Source: Lujinxingia vulgaris (GTDB lineage: Bacteria > Myxococcota_A > Bradymonadia > Bradymonadales > Bradymonadaceae). From it: DNA of 64,000 bases. Numbering within the stretch: the stretch's first letter is position 1; every line of letters begins with the position of its first letter. The DNA lies in assembly GCF_007997005.1 (NCBI RefSeq), contig NZ_VOSL01000053.1, forward strand, positions 1 through 64,000, in the 5' to 3' direction. Shown here piece by piece: positions 18,064-26,895 of this stretch. The position numbers were made by a program, and so were the translations under genes. The notes below the pieces were generated by a model. That model was not told the DNA's origin, ran no database searches, and saw nothing but the letters and a program-made list of their open reading frames with translations.

Positions 18064-19845
18064 ATGTTCACCTCTCTGCGCCGCCTCGGGCTTGCCTCGC
18101 TCTGCCTGCTCGCGCTCTCCGCCTGCAACCTCGACGACGCCGCCCCTGAAAGCCAGCTCGCTGCGGCCGGTGACGCCTGCACCTCCGACACGGTCTGCGC
18201 CTCGGGGCTCTGCCTCACAGGCGACGCGGTCTGCGCTGCGACCTGCGAAGACACCTGCCAGGGCGACGACCTCGTCTGTACCGAGGGCCACTGCCTGCCC
18301 GCCGACTATTGCGACGAGGGTGTGGGGCCGGGCTGCGCCCCGACCACCTGCGAGCCGGGCTGCCACGCCGACGCCACCTGCGACCTGGAAGCGGCCGGCG
18401 GCCCCGCCTGCGCCTGCAACGATGGCTTTGAGGGCGACGGTTTGAGCTGCACCATCATCGAGACAAACCCCTGCCTCGAGGACAACGGCGGCTGCGGCGA
18501 CCCGGGCACCGTGCAATGCGACGCCGTCGACGATGAAGAGAGCGGAGAGCTCGTCGCCGAGTGCACCACCATCAACCCCTGCCTTGAGGACAACGGCGGC
18601 TGCGGCGACCCGGAGTTCTTTGCCTGCACCAACACCGAGGTCGGTGTGGGCGAATGCTCCGAGATCGACCTCTGCGCCACCGACAACGGGGGCTGCGGCG
18701 ACCCGGCCCGTTACGAGTGCATCCCCCTGAGCGGCCAGGCACCCCTGTGCAAGTTCGTCGCCTCCTGCGACGTCGAGCACACCGCTCCGCTGCTCGAAGA
18801 CACCTTCACCAGCCTCTCCGACCCCTCCACCGCCTTCGATGAGAAACCTTTTCTGGTGGTCAACCCGCCAGAAAAAGCTCGCAGCTACGAGCAGGTGTAC
18901 GAGTACAGAGCTCGCGATCGCCATGAGAGCTACCTGAGCTTCGACATCCGCGATCTCCCCGAAGGCTTCCCCGTCGTCGGCGCTCGCCTCGACATGGTGG
19001 GCTTTGACGGAATGGCCTGGGGCGGCACGCGCAACACGTTCGTCAACCTGGTGAGCAACGACTGGCGCGCCGCCGAGCTCCGCTGGGAGAACGCCCCGGA
19101 GACCCTGGCCGAGCGCCTGGGCTACTGGTTCCTCTGGTACGGTGGAGAGGCCGTCGATCGCGCGGTCTCCGCTGAGAGCGCCGAGTTGGCCCAAAAGATT
19201 CAAGAACTCCGTGAGGAGGGAAGGGTCTCGCTCAAGCTCACCGCCCCCGACTACACCACCCTCTATTACTCCAGCGAGCACGAAGAGCGCGACAAGCACC
19301 CCCGGCTCACCCTGACGGTGCGCGAGTGCAACCAGCCGGTGCTCCTGCCTGACGCCAACGCCACCGTCAGCGGCCGCGAGCCCGGCGAAGCTCTGGGCGA
19401 AGGCGATGGCCTTGTGGCCGACCGCGACCGCTCCGAGTTCTACGTGCGTTTTGATATGTCGCAGATCCCGGTGGATGCGGAGATCGTCGGCGCTCAGCTT
19501 GACCTTGTGGCCATCGACGCCACCAACTTTGGCGGCGACGCCACCTTCACCCTCGACTACCTCACCACCGAGGTCTGGGGCGAAGCCTCCGTCACCTACG
19601 ACAGCCGCCCCGACGCCGCGGGCGAAGAGCTCGCCACCTTCACGCTCGACACCTCCACCGATCGTGACCCGGCCCAGCGCGTCACGCTGGACACCTCCGC
19701 GCTCTTCGAGACCGTGGTGGAGCGCTTTGAAGCCGAGCAGTCCATCAGCCTGCGCGTCACCGCCTCCGGCGACGCCGCAACCTTCGCCGGCCGCAACCAC
19801 CCCGAGAGCGCCTGGCGTCCGCGTCTGACGGTAATTTACGAATAA
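18064..19845 (+). CDS. EGF-repeat and DNRLRE-like lipoprotein (three repeats)
   Basis: This 593-aa protein begins with a lipoprotein signal (LASLCLLALSAC). Cys-rich modules follow, including an EGF-like unit (CEPGCHADATCDLEAAG...CACNDGFEGDGLSC) and three repeats starting (N/D)xC(L/A)xDNGGCGDP. The C-terminal 350 residues contain two beta-sandwich halves of the DNRLRE/CBM-like kind (YLSFDIRDLP...; FYVRFDMSQIPVDAEIVGAQL...; PRLTVIYE). An upstream start at 18031 exists, but the ATG at 18064 has GGAG 8 nt before it and gives the signal directly. It is probably cell-surface exposed. The next gene is a close paralogue with more repeats. Confidence 0.82.
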   Translation: MFTSLRRLGLASLCLLALSACNLDDAAPESQLAAAGDACTSDTVCASGLCLTGDAVCAATCEDTCQGDDLVCTEGHCLPADYCDEGVGPGCAPTTCEPGCHADATCDLEAAGGPACACNDGFEGDGLSCTIIETNPCLEDNGGCGDPGTVQCDAVDDEESGELVAECTTINPCLEDNGGCGDPEFFACTNTEVGVGECSEIDLCATDNGGCGDPARYECIPLSGQAPLCKFVASCDVEHTAPLLEDTFTSLSDPSTAFDEKPFLVVNPPEKARSYEQVYEYRARDRHESYLSFDIRDLPEGFPVVGARLDMVGFDGMAWGGTRNTFVNLVSNDWRAAELRWENAPETLAERLGYWFLWYGGEAVDRAVSAESAELAQKIQELREEGRVSLKLTAPDYTTLYYSSEHEERDKHPRLTLTVRECNQPVLLPDANATVSGREPGEALGEGDGLVADRDRSEFYVRFDMSQIPVDAEIVGAQLDLVAIDATNFGGDATFTLDYLTTEVWGEASVTYDSRPDAAGEELATFTLDTSTDRDPAQRVTLDTSALFETVVERFEAEQSISLRVTASGDAATFAGRNHPESAWRPRLTVIYE

Positions 19846-19907
19846 TTCGATGAGGTTGCCGGGCGCTTTACGCCCGGCGACGTCACTCCATCGTCCTGAT
19901 CGACCCG

Positions 19908-19940
19908 GCCCGTTCGCCCCATTGGCGAGCGGGCTTTTTT
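19908..19940 (+). terminator. Rho-independent terminator after 18064-19845
   Basis: An 11-bp stem (19908-19918 with 19924-19934, one G-T pair) is followed by six T. A second GC-rich hairpin without a T run lies just before it at 19858-19878. Confidence 0.9.
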
Positions 19941-20236
19941 ACGTCCGCACGCTTCGACGCCAACGCGCAGAGGACGCCTCGCCCGGGTCGCCGCGAGGGT
20001 CGTGCAGGCCGACGCGTTTCACAAAACAACATACAGGCAAAAGGCGGCTTGCCCTGGCGGGCCGGGTTAAGGCATGTAGTGGCCTACCTCGAAGGCGTGA
20101 GCCTTTATCTTTCCCTTTTACAATCTTGATTTAGTTTACGGCGTCGCGAACGGATGGTGACGTTGATGGCCGCTGCGCAACGCAGTGGCCGCGATTTTTA
20201 TGTCAGCTCGTCGCGCACGACTTCAGGAGTCCCTTG
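19941..20236. other. Intergenic region, no gene seen
   Basis: I see no conserved coding frame or RNA here. The last 150 bp are more AT-rich (TTTACAATCTTGATTTAG near 20118) and probably hold the promoter of the 20237 gene, but no confident -10/-35 pair can be chosen. Confidence 0.5.
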
Positions 20237-22522
20237 ATGCTTTCATGGATGGGCCGTGTTGGCCTTATGTTCTGTCTCGTCGGCCTTATTGCTGCCTGCA
20301 GCGCCGACGATGACGCTCGCCACCCCGACGATCACCAGGAGCCCACAGGCTGCACCCTTGATGAGGACTGCGACTCGGGCCTCTGCCTGGCCGACGCGCA
20401 GGCCTGCGCCGCCACCTGCGACGACTCCTGCCAGGGCGACCTCGTCTGCACCGAGGGCCTGTGCCTGCCCGACGACTACTGCGATGAGGAGGGCTTTGGA
20501 CCGGGCTGCGCCCCCGCCACCTGCGAGCCCGGCTGCCACGCCGACGCCACCTGCGACCTGGAGGCCACCGGCGGCCCCTCCTGCGTCTGCAACCCCGGCT
20601 TTGAGGGCGACGGCCTCGACTGCACCATCGTCGAGACGAACCCCTGCCTCACCGACAACGGGGGCTGCGGCGACCCGGAGCTCGTGCAATGCGACGCCAT
20701 CGAGGACGGCGAAAGCGACGAACTCGCTGCGCAGTGCACGACGATCAACCCCTGCCTTGATGATAACGGCGGCTGCGGCGACGCGGCGTTCTTCGCCTGC
20801 ACCCACCTCGATGTGGGAGAGGCGGAATGCACCACGATCGACCCCTGCCTCACCGACAACGGGGGCTGCGGCGACGCCGAGTTTTTCCAATGCGACGCGC
20901 TGGAAGATGCGGAGAGCGGTGGTCTGCTGGCGGAATGCAGCGTGATCGACCCCTGCCTCGACGATAACGGGGGCTGCGGTGTGCCGGAGTACTTCCAATG
21001 CGACGCCATCGAGCACGCGGAGAGCGGCGGTCTCATCGCCGAGTGCAGCGCGATCGATCCCTGCCTCACCGACAACGGCGGCTGCGGTGTGCCGGAGTAC
21101 TTCCAATGCGACGCCATCGAGGACGCCGAGGGCGGCCACCTCGTCGCCGAGTGCAGCGCGATCGACCCCTGCCTCGACGACAACGGGGGCTGCGGTGACC
21201 CGGCCCTCGTGCAATGCGACGCCATCGAAGACGCCGAGGGCGGCCACCTCGTCGCGCAGTGCACCACGATCAACCCTTGCCTTGACGATAACGGGGGCTG
21301 CGGCGACCCGGCTTTTTTCACCTGCACCCACACCGGGGTCGGGGTGGGCGAGTGTGCCGATGTGGATCTCTGCGCCGACGATAACGGGGGCTGCGGCGAT
21401 CCCGCACTCTATGCGTGCGTTCCTCGCTCCGGTCAGCTGCCCCTCTGCCGCCTGGCCATCGCCTCGTGTGAGATCGACTATCAGGCACCGCTTACTCACG
21501 ATGTCTTTCTCAGAATCAACCGTCCGGACGAGACCTTTGACCTTGAGTTCCTGGCGATCAACCCGACCGGCTCAAACAGGTTTTTCTACTTTGAACCCTA
21601 TCCCTACCTTTTGAGCTCCCGCCATATAAGCTTTCTGCAATTTGACCTGAGCGAGCTTTCGCCGCGCGCCTTCATCCGTAACGCAGAGTTCTACTTCTAC
21701 ATCTTCGGCAACGTCGGCAACACCGGGTCGATTAACATACGTGTTCCCTCACCGGTGCATGATATGGGCTCACTCATCTGGCAGGATGTGCAAAATATGA
21801 CCTTTGAAGATCTCGGCAGCATACCGGTGGGCAACTTCACCGACGGAGAGATTCTGGAGAGGACATTCTCAAATCAAGAACTCGCCGACGCATCGCACCA
21901 GGCCATCGCGCAGGGAGCGCTGAACCTGGTGATGACCCCCGACATGGTTTCCAATGCGTTGTTCTTCTCCAGCGAGCATCCCGAAGAAGCCTACCATCCG
22001 CGCCTGGAGCTGCAGGTCCAGGCATGTTGGGAGCAGGTCAACGCCGCTCAAGAGAGTGCCATGGTGAGCGGGCTTTTCTCCGACAGGGTCTTTGAGGAGT
22101 CGGTGGAACTCTCTGCCAATTCGCTGGCCGGCGACGAGTTCTACCTGCGCTTTGACGTCGGCGCGCTGCCCCCTGGCTCGCGAGTGGTCGATGTCCGCCT
22201 GACGCTGCACCCCCGAAGCGTGTGGGACGAGAGCACCCTGATGCTCGACGCGCTCACCGAGCCCTGGGAGCCCGGCGTCGTCACCTACATCACCCGCCCG
22301 GCGGCCACCGGCGTCGCCCTGGCCAACGCCACGCTGGCGGAGGGCTCCCGGGAGGTGGTCGAGCTGGAGAGCGATGCGCTCTTTGCCCACGTCCTGGAGC
22401 GCTATGAGGCCGGTCAGACCGTGGACCTGCGCGTCAGCGCCCTCCAGGGCGACACCATCTTCCACGGAAGCGAGGCCCTTAACACCGCGCTGCGTCCTCG
22501 CCTCACCGTGATCTACGAGTAA
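20237..22522 (+). CDS. EGF-repeat and DNRLRE-like lipoprotein (eight repeats)
   Basis: This 761-aa paralogue of the upstream gene has a signal of the form VGLMFCLVGLIAAC. The Cys-rich N-terminal EGF-like unit is almost the same as in the neighbour, but the (N/D)PCL(T/D)DNGGCG repeat occurs eight times instead of three, with QCDAIEDAEGG-type spacers nearly identical from copy to copy. The C-terminal part has two DNRLRE-like beta halves ending PRLTVIYE. AGGAG sits 7 nt before the ATG at 20237, so the TTG at 20234 is not used. Bases about 21500-22080 look less GC-rich than the flanks, so this half-domain may have diverged or been exchanged. Confidence 0.82.
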   Translation: MLSWMGRVGLMFCLVGLIAACSADDDARHPDDHQEPTGCTLDEDCDSGLCLADAQACAATCDDSCQGDLVCTEGLCLPDDYCDEEGFGPGCAPATCEPGCHADATCDLEATGGPSCVCNPGFEGDGLDCTIVETNPCLTDNGGCGDPELVQCDAIEDGESDELAAQCTTINPCLDDNGGCGDAAFFACTHLDVGEAECTTIDPCLTDNGGCGDAEFFQCDALEDAESGGLLAECSVIDPCLDDNGGCGVPEYFQCDAIEHAESGGLIAECSAIDPCLTDNGGCGVPEYFQCDAIEDAEGGHLVAECSAIDPCLDDNGGCGDPALVQCDAIEDAEGGHLVAQCTTINPCLDDNGGCGDPAFFTCTHTGVGVGECADVDLCADDNGGCGDPALYACVPRSGQLPLCRLAIASCEIDYQAPLTHDVFLRINRPDETFDLEFLAINPTGSNRFFYFEPYPYLLSSRHISFLQFDLSELSPRAFIRNAEFYFYIFGNVGNTGSINIRVPSPVHDMGSLIWQDVQNMTFEDLGSIPVGNFTDGEILERTFSNQELADASHQAIAQGALNLVMTPDMVSNALFFSSEHPEEAYHPRLELQVQACWEQVNAAQESAMVSGLFSDRVFEESVELSANSLAGDEFYLRFDVGALPPGSRVVDVRLTLHPRSVWDESTLMLDALTEPWEPGVVTYITRPAATGVALANATLAEGSREVVELESDALFAHVLERYEAGQTVDLRVSALQGDTIFHGSEALNTALRPRLTVIYE

Positions 22523-22556
22523 CGCAACCCTCGCGTGTTCTGCCCCGCTCAAAAGA

Positions 22557-22589
22557 CCCCGCTCGCCAGGCTGGCAAGCGGGGTTTTTT
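22557..22589 (+). terminator. Rho-independent terminator after 20237-22522
   Basis: An 11-bp stem with one mismatch (22557-22567 with 22573-22583) is followed by six T. Confidence 0.9.
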
Positions 22590-22679
22590 CATGCGCGCCA
22601 GAGTGCGCTACAACCTCCAGCACCCCCCGGCGCTCCCCATGCGCCTTGATTGGTGGTTCAGCTCGACGAGGTCGTCATC

Positions 22680-24272
22680 ATGGTCTTCTGCCCGATCGTC
22701 CAACACGCTCGACAGCTCCTGCTCCTCCTGGCGACGATCGCGCTGGGCCTCCTGAGCGCCCCGATTATCGCCAGCGCGCAAAGCCCCGACACCGCCTCAA
22801 ACGCCAACGACCTGCAACTCGCCATCGAAGCCTACGTCGACAAGGGCCACACCCGCGGCGCGGTGGCCTGGCGGCTCAACGCCGACGGCTCCGAAGAACA
22901 GGCCCGCGTGGGCATCGACCAGAGCACCTACGACGCACGCTTTGAGGCCGGCTCCATCACCAAAGTCTTTAGCTCCATCCTGCTGGCCGACGCCGTGCTG
23001 GCCGAGAAGGTCACCCTGGACACCTCCATCGCCGCGCTCGGAGCGCATCGCTGCGAGCTGGCTCCCGAGGTCGGCAGCATCACATTAAAGCAACTCGCCA
23101 CCCACACCTCCGGGCTGCCCCGGCTGGCCCCGGGCCGCGGCCTGTTGCGCGGGATTCTGCAGCCCTCGGACCCCTATGCGGGCTCCACCCGCGACGAGCT
23201 CTTCGAGGCCATCTGCACCCTGGAAGCCGAGGACCTCCACGAGCGCGGCTCCGTGAACTACTCGAACTTCGGCGTCGCGCTCCTCGGCCGCCTCCTCGAG
23301 GAGGTTGACCTGAGCCCCCTCGACCCCACGCTCAGCCCCGACGCGTCGTATGAGGAGCGCCTCCAGGCCCGCGTGCTTGAGCCCTTGGGCCTCACCGAGA
23401 GCGACTTTGAAGCCGCGCACCCCCACACCGTGCCCGGCCACCGCACCAACCACACCCCTGCCGGCCCCTGGCACCTCGACGCCTACAACCCCGCCGGCGG
23501 CCTGCGCACCACGCTGCCCGATCTTATTGCCCTGGCCCGCAACGCCCTGGCCGCAGACTTCCCCCCGCTGGCGCTCACCCTTGAGCCCCACCACCTCGAC
23601 GAGGAGGGCGACCCCGAGATCGGTCTGGGCTGGTTTTTCCAAACCCTCAAAGCCGACGACCCCGACGCCTCGTCAGAGACCCTCATCTGGCATAACGGCC
23701 GCACAGGCGGCTATTTTGCTTTCATCGCTCTGGCCCCCGAGAGCGGCCGCGCCGTGGTGCTGCTCACCGACACCTCCCACGGCACCGGCTTCGCCGTCGA
23801 TCTTCTGAGCGAGCCCTCGCCCGAGCCGCCCCCCCTTGACCCCTCGATCTTCTTCATCATGGTCGGGCTGCTCTTCCCCTGGCTGGCCCCCCTGGCCCTA
23901 CTACGCCTCCATCGCCGCCTCACCCTTACCCCCGAGGACGCCGAGGCAGACGAAACGCCCCCCGAGGCGTCGTTCCTCAAACGCCTCACCGCCTCCCTCA
24001 ACCGCCAGCACCCGGCCGGCCGCCTCGACGCCATCAGCGCCGCGCTGGAGGCCACCTTTTTGTTCATCCTCACCCACCAGCTCGGCGCCTGGCAGGTGTT
24101 GCCGAAGGCGATCTGGTGGGCAGCCCTGGTGCTCACAGTGGGGCTGGGCGTGCGGGTGGTGCCCGCGGTAGTGCGCGCGCCCTGGTTTGGTCGGGAAGGC
24201 TGGAAGGGGAGGGCGGTGACGGTGCTCAACGGGGTGGTGGCGGTGGGGTTGGTGGTGTGGATGGTGGGGTAG
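22680..24272 (+). CDS. Serine beta-lactamase-like hydrolase with C-terminal membrane helices
   Basis: This 530-aa protein belongs to the class C beta-lactamase/DD-peptidase fold. It has an export signal (LLLLLATIALGLLSAPIIASA), then the catalytic SxxK in GSITKVFSS (about residue 90), YxN in NYSNFG (about 195) and the HxG-type third motif in WHNGRTGGY (about 340). After the enzyme domain come predicted membrane helices (FFIMVGLLFPWLAPLALL; the AIWWAALVLTVGLGV stretch; VLNGVVAVGLVVWMVG), so the active site is probably held on the periplasmic side. The substrate (peptidoglycan peptide, ester or lactam) cannot be told. The ATG at 22680 has GACGAGG upstream; the TTG at 22650 is less likely. Confidence 0.85.
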   Translation: MVFCPIVQHARQLLLLLATIALGLLSAPIIASAQSPDTASNANDLQLAIEAYVDKGHTRGAVAWRLNADGSEEQARVGIDQSTYDARFEAGSITKVFSSILLADAVLAEKVTLDTSIAALGAHRCELAPEVGSITLKQLATHTSGLPRLAPGRGLLRGILQPSDPYAGSTRDELFEAICTLEAEDLHERGSVNYSNFGVALLGRLLEEVDLSPLDPTLSPDASYEERLQARVLEPLGLTESDFEAAHPHTVPGHRTNHTPAGPWHLDAYNPAGGLRTTLPDLIALARNALAADFPPLALTLEPHHLDEEGDPEIGLGWFFQTLKADDPDASSETLIWHNGRTGGYFAFIALAPESGRAVVLLTDTSHGTGFAVDLLSEPSPEPPPLDPSIFFIMVGLLFPWLAPLALLRLHRRLTLTPEDAEADETPPEASFLKRLTASLNRQHPAGRLDAISAALEATFLFILTHQLGAWQVLPKAIWWAALVLTVGLGVRVVPAVVRAPWFGREGWKGRAVTVLNGVVAVGLVVWMVG

Positions 24273-24337
24273 GGGGGGAACGTTGGTCGGGCCAAAAGCG
24301 CAAAAAAAATAGTTTTGCCCGTGTTTCGCGATCGTCG

Positions 24338-24448
24338 TGCCCGATCTCTCTTTAAATACAAACATTTAACGGTGGCTTTGAGGGGGGGGTTGCGAGTTTC
24401 ATTGATCGTTTAACATAAAAATACACCTTTGATTTTCTGCCCGATCTC
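24338..24448 (+). promoter_or_regulatory. cas operon upstream region with 100-bp-spaced direct repeats
   Basis: The 226-bp AT-rich gap before cas3 contains TGCCCGATCTC twice (24338-24348 and 24438-24448), exactly 100 bp apart and each followed by a pyrimidine/T-rich tail. An AT-rich stretch (TTTAACATAAAAATAC, about 24409) lies between them and may hold the -10 region. The repeats could be operator sites for the cas operon; no regulator gene is nearby. Confidence 0.4.
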
Positions 24449-24498
24449 CCTTTTACTCGTCCGCACTGACAACCGAGCGGTACGACGTGGAGGGAGAG

Positions 24499-26895
24499 AT
24501 GGGCTATCGAGCGTTCTTTGAGCACGTAACAGGGCATGCGCCATACCCTTACCAGCAGGCATTGGGTGAGGGGGCATGGCCTGATCTGATCGACATTCCT
24601 ACCGGCCTGGGCAAGACCGCCGCGGTGGGGCTTGCGTGGCTTTACCGCCGAAGCATCGGCGACCCACGCACCCCTCGGAGGTTGGTGTGGTGTTTGCCGA
24701 TGCGTTCGCTGGTCGAGCAAACCCACGCAAACTTCAAGAGCTGGGTGGAGGCCGCGGCGTCTTCGTTTGAGACGCCGCCCACCGTCAACATGCTTATGGG
24801 CGGGGCGCAGGAGCTCGACTGGGCCACCCACCCCGAACGTGATGCGGTGATCATCGGCACCCAGGACATGCTCATCTCCCGTGCGCTGATGCGCGGCTAC
24901 GGCATGAGCCGCTACGCCTGGCCGATGCACTTTGCCTGGCTGCATAACGACGCCCTCTGGATCTTCGACGAGACCCAGCTCATGGGCGTGAGCGTGCCCA
25001 CCAGCGCTCAACTTGACGCCTTCCGAAAGGCTCTGGGCACGGCCTACCCCTCACATTCGGTGTGGATGAGCGCCACGCTCAGCGATGACCTGCTCAACAC
25101 CGTCGACCACCCCGCTCCCGACGAGGGCTGGCGCACCCACCAGCTGGGCGCGCTCGATCACGAGCATGACGCCGTGCTCATGCGCACCGGCGCGACCAAG
25201 GCCCTTCATAAGGCATCGGTCACCCTCGACCGCGACGCCGCCAAAAAGGGCAAAGACCTTGACGCCCTGGCGGCATCCATCATCGACGAGCATATCGACG
25301 ACTCGCTCACTCTTGTGGTCGTCAACCGCGTCAATCGCGCTCAGCAGCTTTTTGAGGAGCTTCAGAAAATCGCCGGTGAGGTGCCCGTCACCCTCTTGCA
25401 CTCCCGTTTCCGGGGCGCCGATCGCCGTCGGCATGCCGAGGCACTGCATCAAGAAGGCGGCCGTATCATCGTCGCCACCCAGGTCATTGAGGCCGGCGTC
25501 GACATCTCCGCGCGCACCCTCTTTACCGAGCTTGCCCCCTGGCCCTCCTTTGTGCAGCGCGTCGGTCGCTGCAACCGCTACGGGGAGTTCGCCGACGCCC
25601 GCGTCTTCTGGATCGACCTTGAGGCCCAGAACGAGAAAGATGGCGACGTGCTCCTCCCTTACACCTTCGAGGAGCTTAACGAAGCCCGCGCTATCCTTCG
25701 TGACCTCGACGATGTGGGGCCTGCAAGTGTGAGCGCCATCGACTGGCAACCCGCGCAGACCATCTACCCCATCCTGCGCCGCCGCGATCTGCTCGAGCTC
25801 TTCGACACCACCGCCGACCTAAGCGGCAACGATCTCGATGTTTCTCGCTACATCCGCGACGGCGACGACACCGACGTGTCGTTCTTCTGGCGCGAGATTG
25901 CTGACGAGCGCCCCGCGGATGACCTTCAGGCGCCAAACGCCGATGAGCTCTGTCGCGTCTCGTTAGGCCAGGCCCGCGACTTCGCTGCCAACAAAAAGAC
26001 CAGCGTCTGGGGTTTCGATACCGTCGACGGGTGCTGGCGAAAGCTCAACAAAAACAATCCGCCGCGCTCTGGCGATGTCGTGCTCGTCGACGCCGCCAGT
26101 GGTGGCTACACCCCCGAGCTGGGTTTTGTCGGGCCTCCCAAACGCAAGTTTGAACCGGTGCCCGATTTCAGTCTCAACGCCGCCGCGAGTTCTCTGGAAG
26201 ACATCGCCGAAGATCCCCGCACCTACGTTGGCGGCTGGCTTACCCTGGCCCAACACAGCGCTGATGTGGTCGATGCGACCAAAGACCTGGCCGACACCCT
26301 CCAACTCCCCGAACAGTGGCAAGGTTGGCTGAAGGAAGCCGCACGCTGGCACGACGTGGGTAAAGCCCACCCGGTGTTCCAGCAGATGCTTTTAACGCCC
26401 CGGAAGGGCAGCGACGAGCCCCCGGCTAACCCCAATACCCTCTGGGCCAAGTCCGACCATCGCCGGGGCAAAGCCTCTCGACCCTACTTCCGCCACGAGC
26501 TGGCCTCGGCCCTGGCGTATCTGGCCGGTGCCCCTCCCGGCCGCGACACCAACGCCGTGGCGTACCTGATCGCTGCCCACCACGGCAAAGTCCGCCTGAG
26601 CATCCGCTCTCTGCCCGCCGAAGTTCCGCCCGAAGACGGGCGCCTCTTCGCTCGTGGCGTCCACCAGGGCGACGCGCTCCCCGCCATCACTTTCGCCGAC
26701 GGCAGCACGCTTGAGGCCACCACCCTCGACTTGAGCCCCATGCGCCTGGGCCCCAACTCCTGGCTGGAGCGTTGCCTGGATTTGCGCGACGCCCCCGAGC
26801 TCGGACCCTTCCGCCTCGCACTCCTCGAATCCCTGCTTCGCCTGGCCGACCACCGCGCCAGCGCACTCGCTGACCACGATCAGGAGGCCCGATGA
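24499..26895 (+). CDS. cas3: Cas3 helicase-nuclease, type I-G, C-terminal HD
   Basis: This 798-aa effector nuclease is recruited by Cascade to unwind and cut target DNA. Helicase motifs come first: TGLGKT (about 35-40), DETQ as the DEAD-like box (157-160), SAT (191-193) and QRVGRCNRYG (353-362). The HD phosphohydrolase part follows (about 580-790), with LAQHSADV, the HD pair in WHDVGKAHP, then RHELASALAYL and AAHHGK as further metal ligands. Helicase before HD is the order typical of subtype I-G/I-U. An in-frame GTG at 24487 is part of the GGAGG ribosome site, so the ATG at 24499 is chosen. It overlaps csx17 by 4 bp and is first in the cas operon. Confidence 0.93.
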   Translation: MGYRAFFEHVTGHAPYPYQQALGEGAWPDLIDIPTGLGKTAAVGLAWLYRRSIGDPRTPRRLVWCLPMRSLVEQTHANFKSWVEAAASSFETPPTVNMLMGGAQELDWATHPERDAVIIGTQDMLISRALMRGYGMSRYAWPMHFAWLHNDALWIFDETQLMGVSVPTSAQLDAFRKALGTAYPSHSVWMSATLSDDLLNTVDHPAPDEGWRTHQLGALDHEHDAVLMRTGATKALHKASVTLDRDAAKKGKDLDALAASIIDEHIDDSLTLVVVNRVNRAQQLFEELQKIAGEVPVTLLHSRFRGADRRRHAEALHQEGGRIIVATQVIEAGVDISARTLFTELAPWPSFVQRVGRCNRYGEFADARVFWIDLEAQNEKDGDVLLPYTFEELNEARAILRDLDDVGPASVSAIDWQPAQTIYPILRRRDLLELFDTTADLSGNDLDVSRYIRDGDDTDVSFFWREIADERPADDLQAPNADELCRVSLGQARDFAANKKTSVWGFDTVDGCWRKLNKNNPPRSGDVVLVDAASGGYTPELGFVGPPKRKFEPVPDFSLNAAASSLEDIAEDPRTYVGGWLTLAQHSADVVDATKDLADTLQLPEQWQGWLKEAARWHDVGKAHPVFQQMLLTPRKGSDEPPANPNTLWAKSDHRRGKASRPYFRHELASALAYLAGAPPGRDTNAVAYLIAAHHGKVRLSIRSLPAEVPPEDGRLFARGVHQGDALPAITFADGSTLEATTLDLSPMRLGPNSWLERCLDLRDAPELGPFRLALLESLLRLADHRASALADHDQEAR

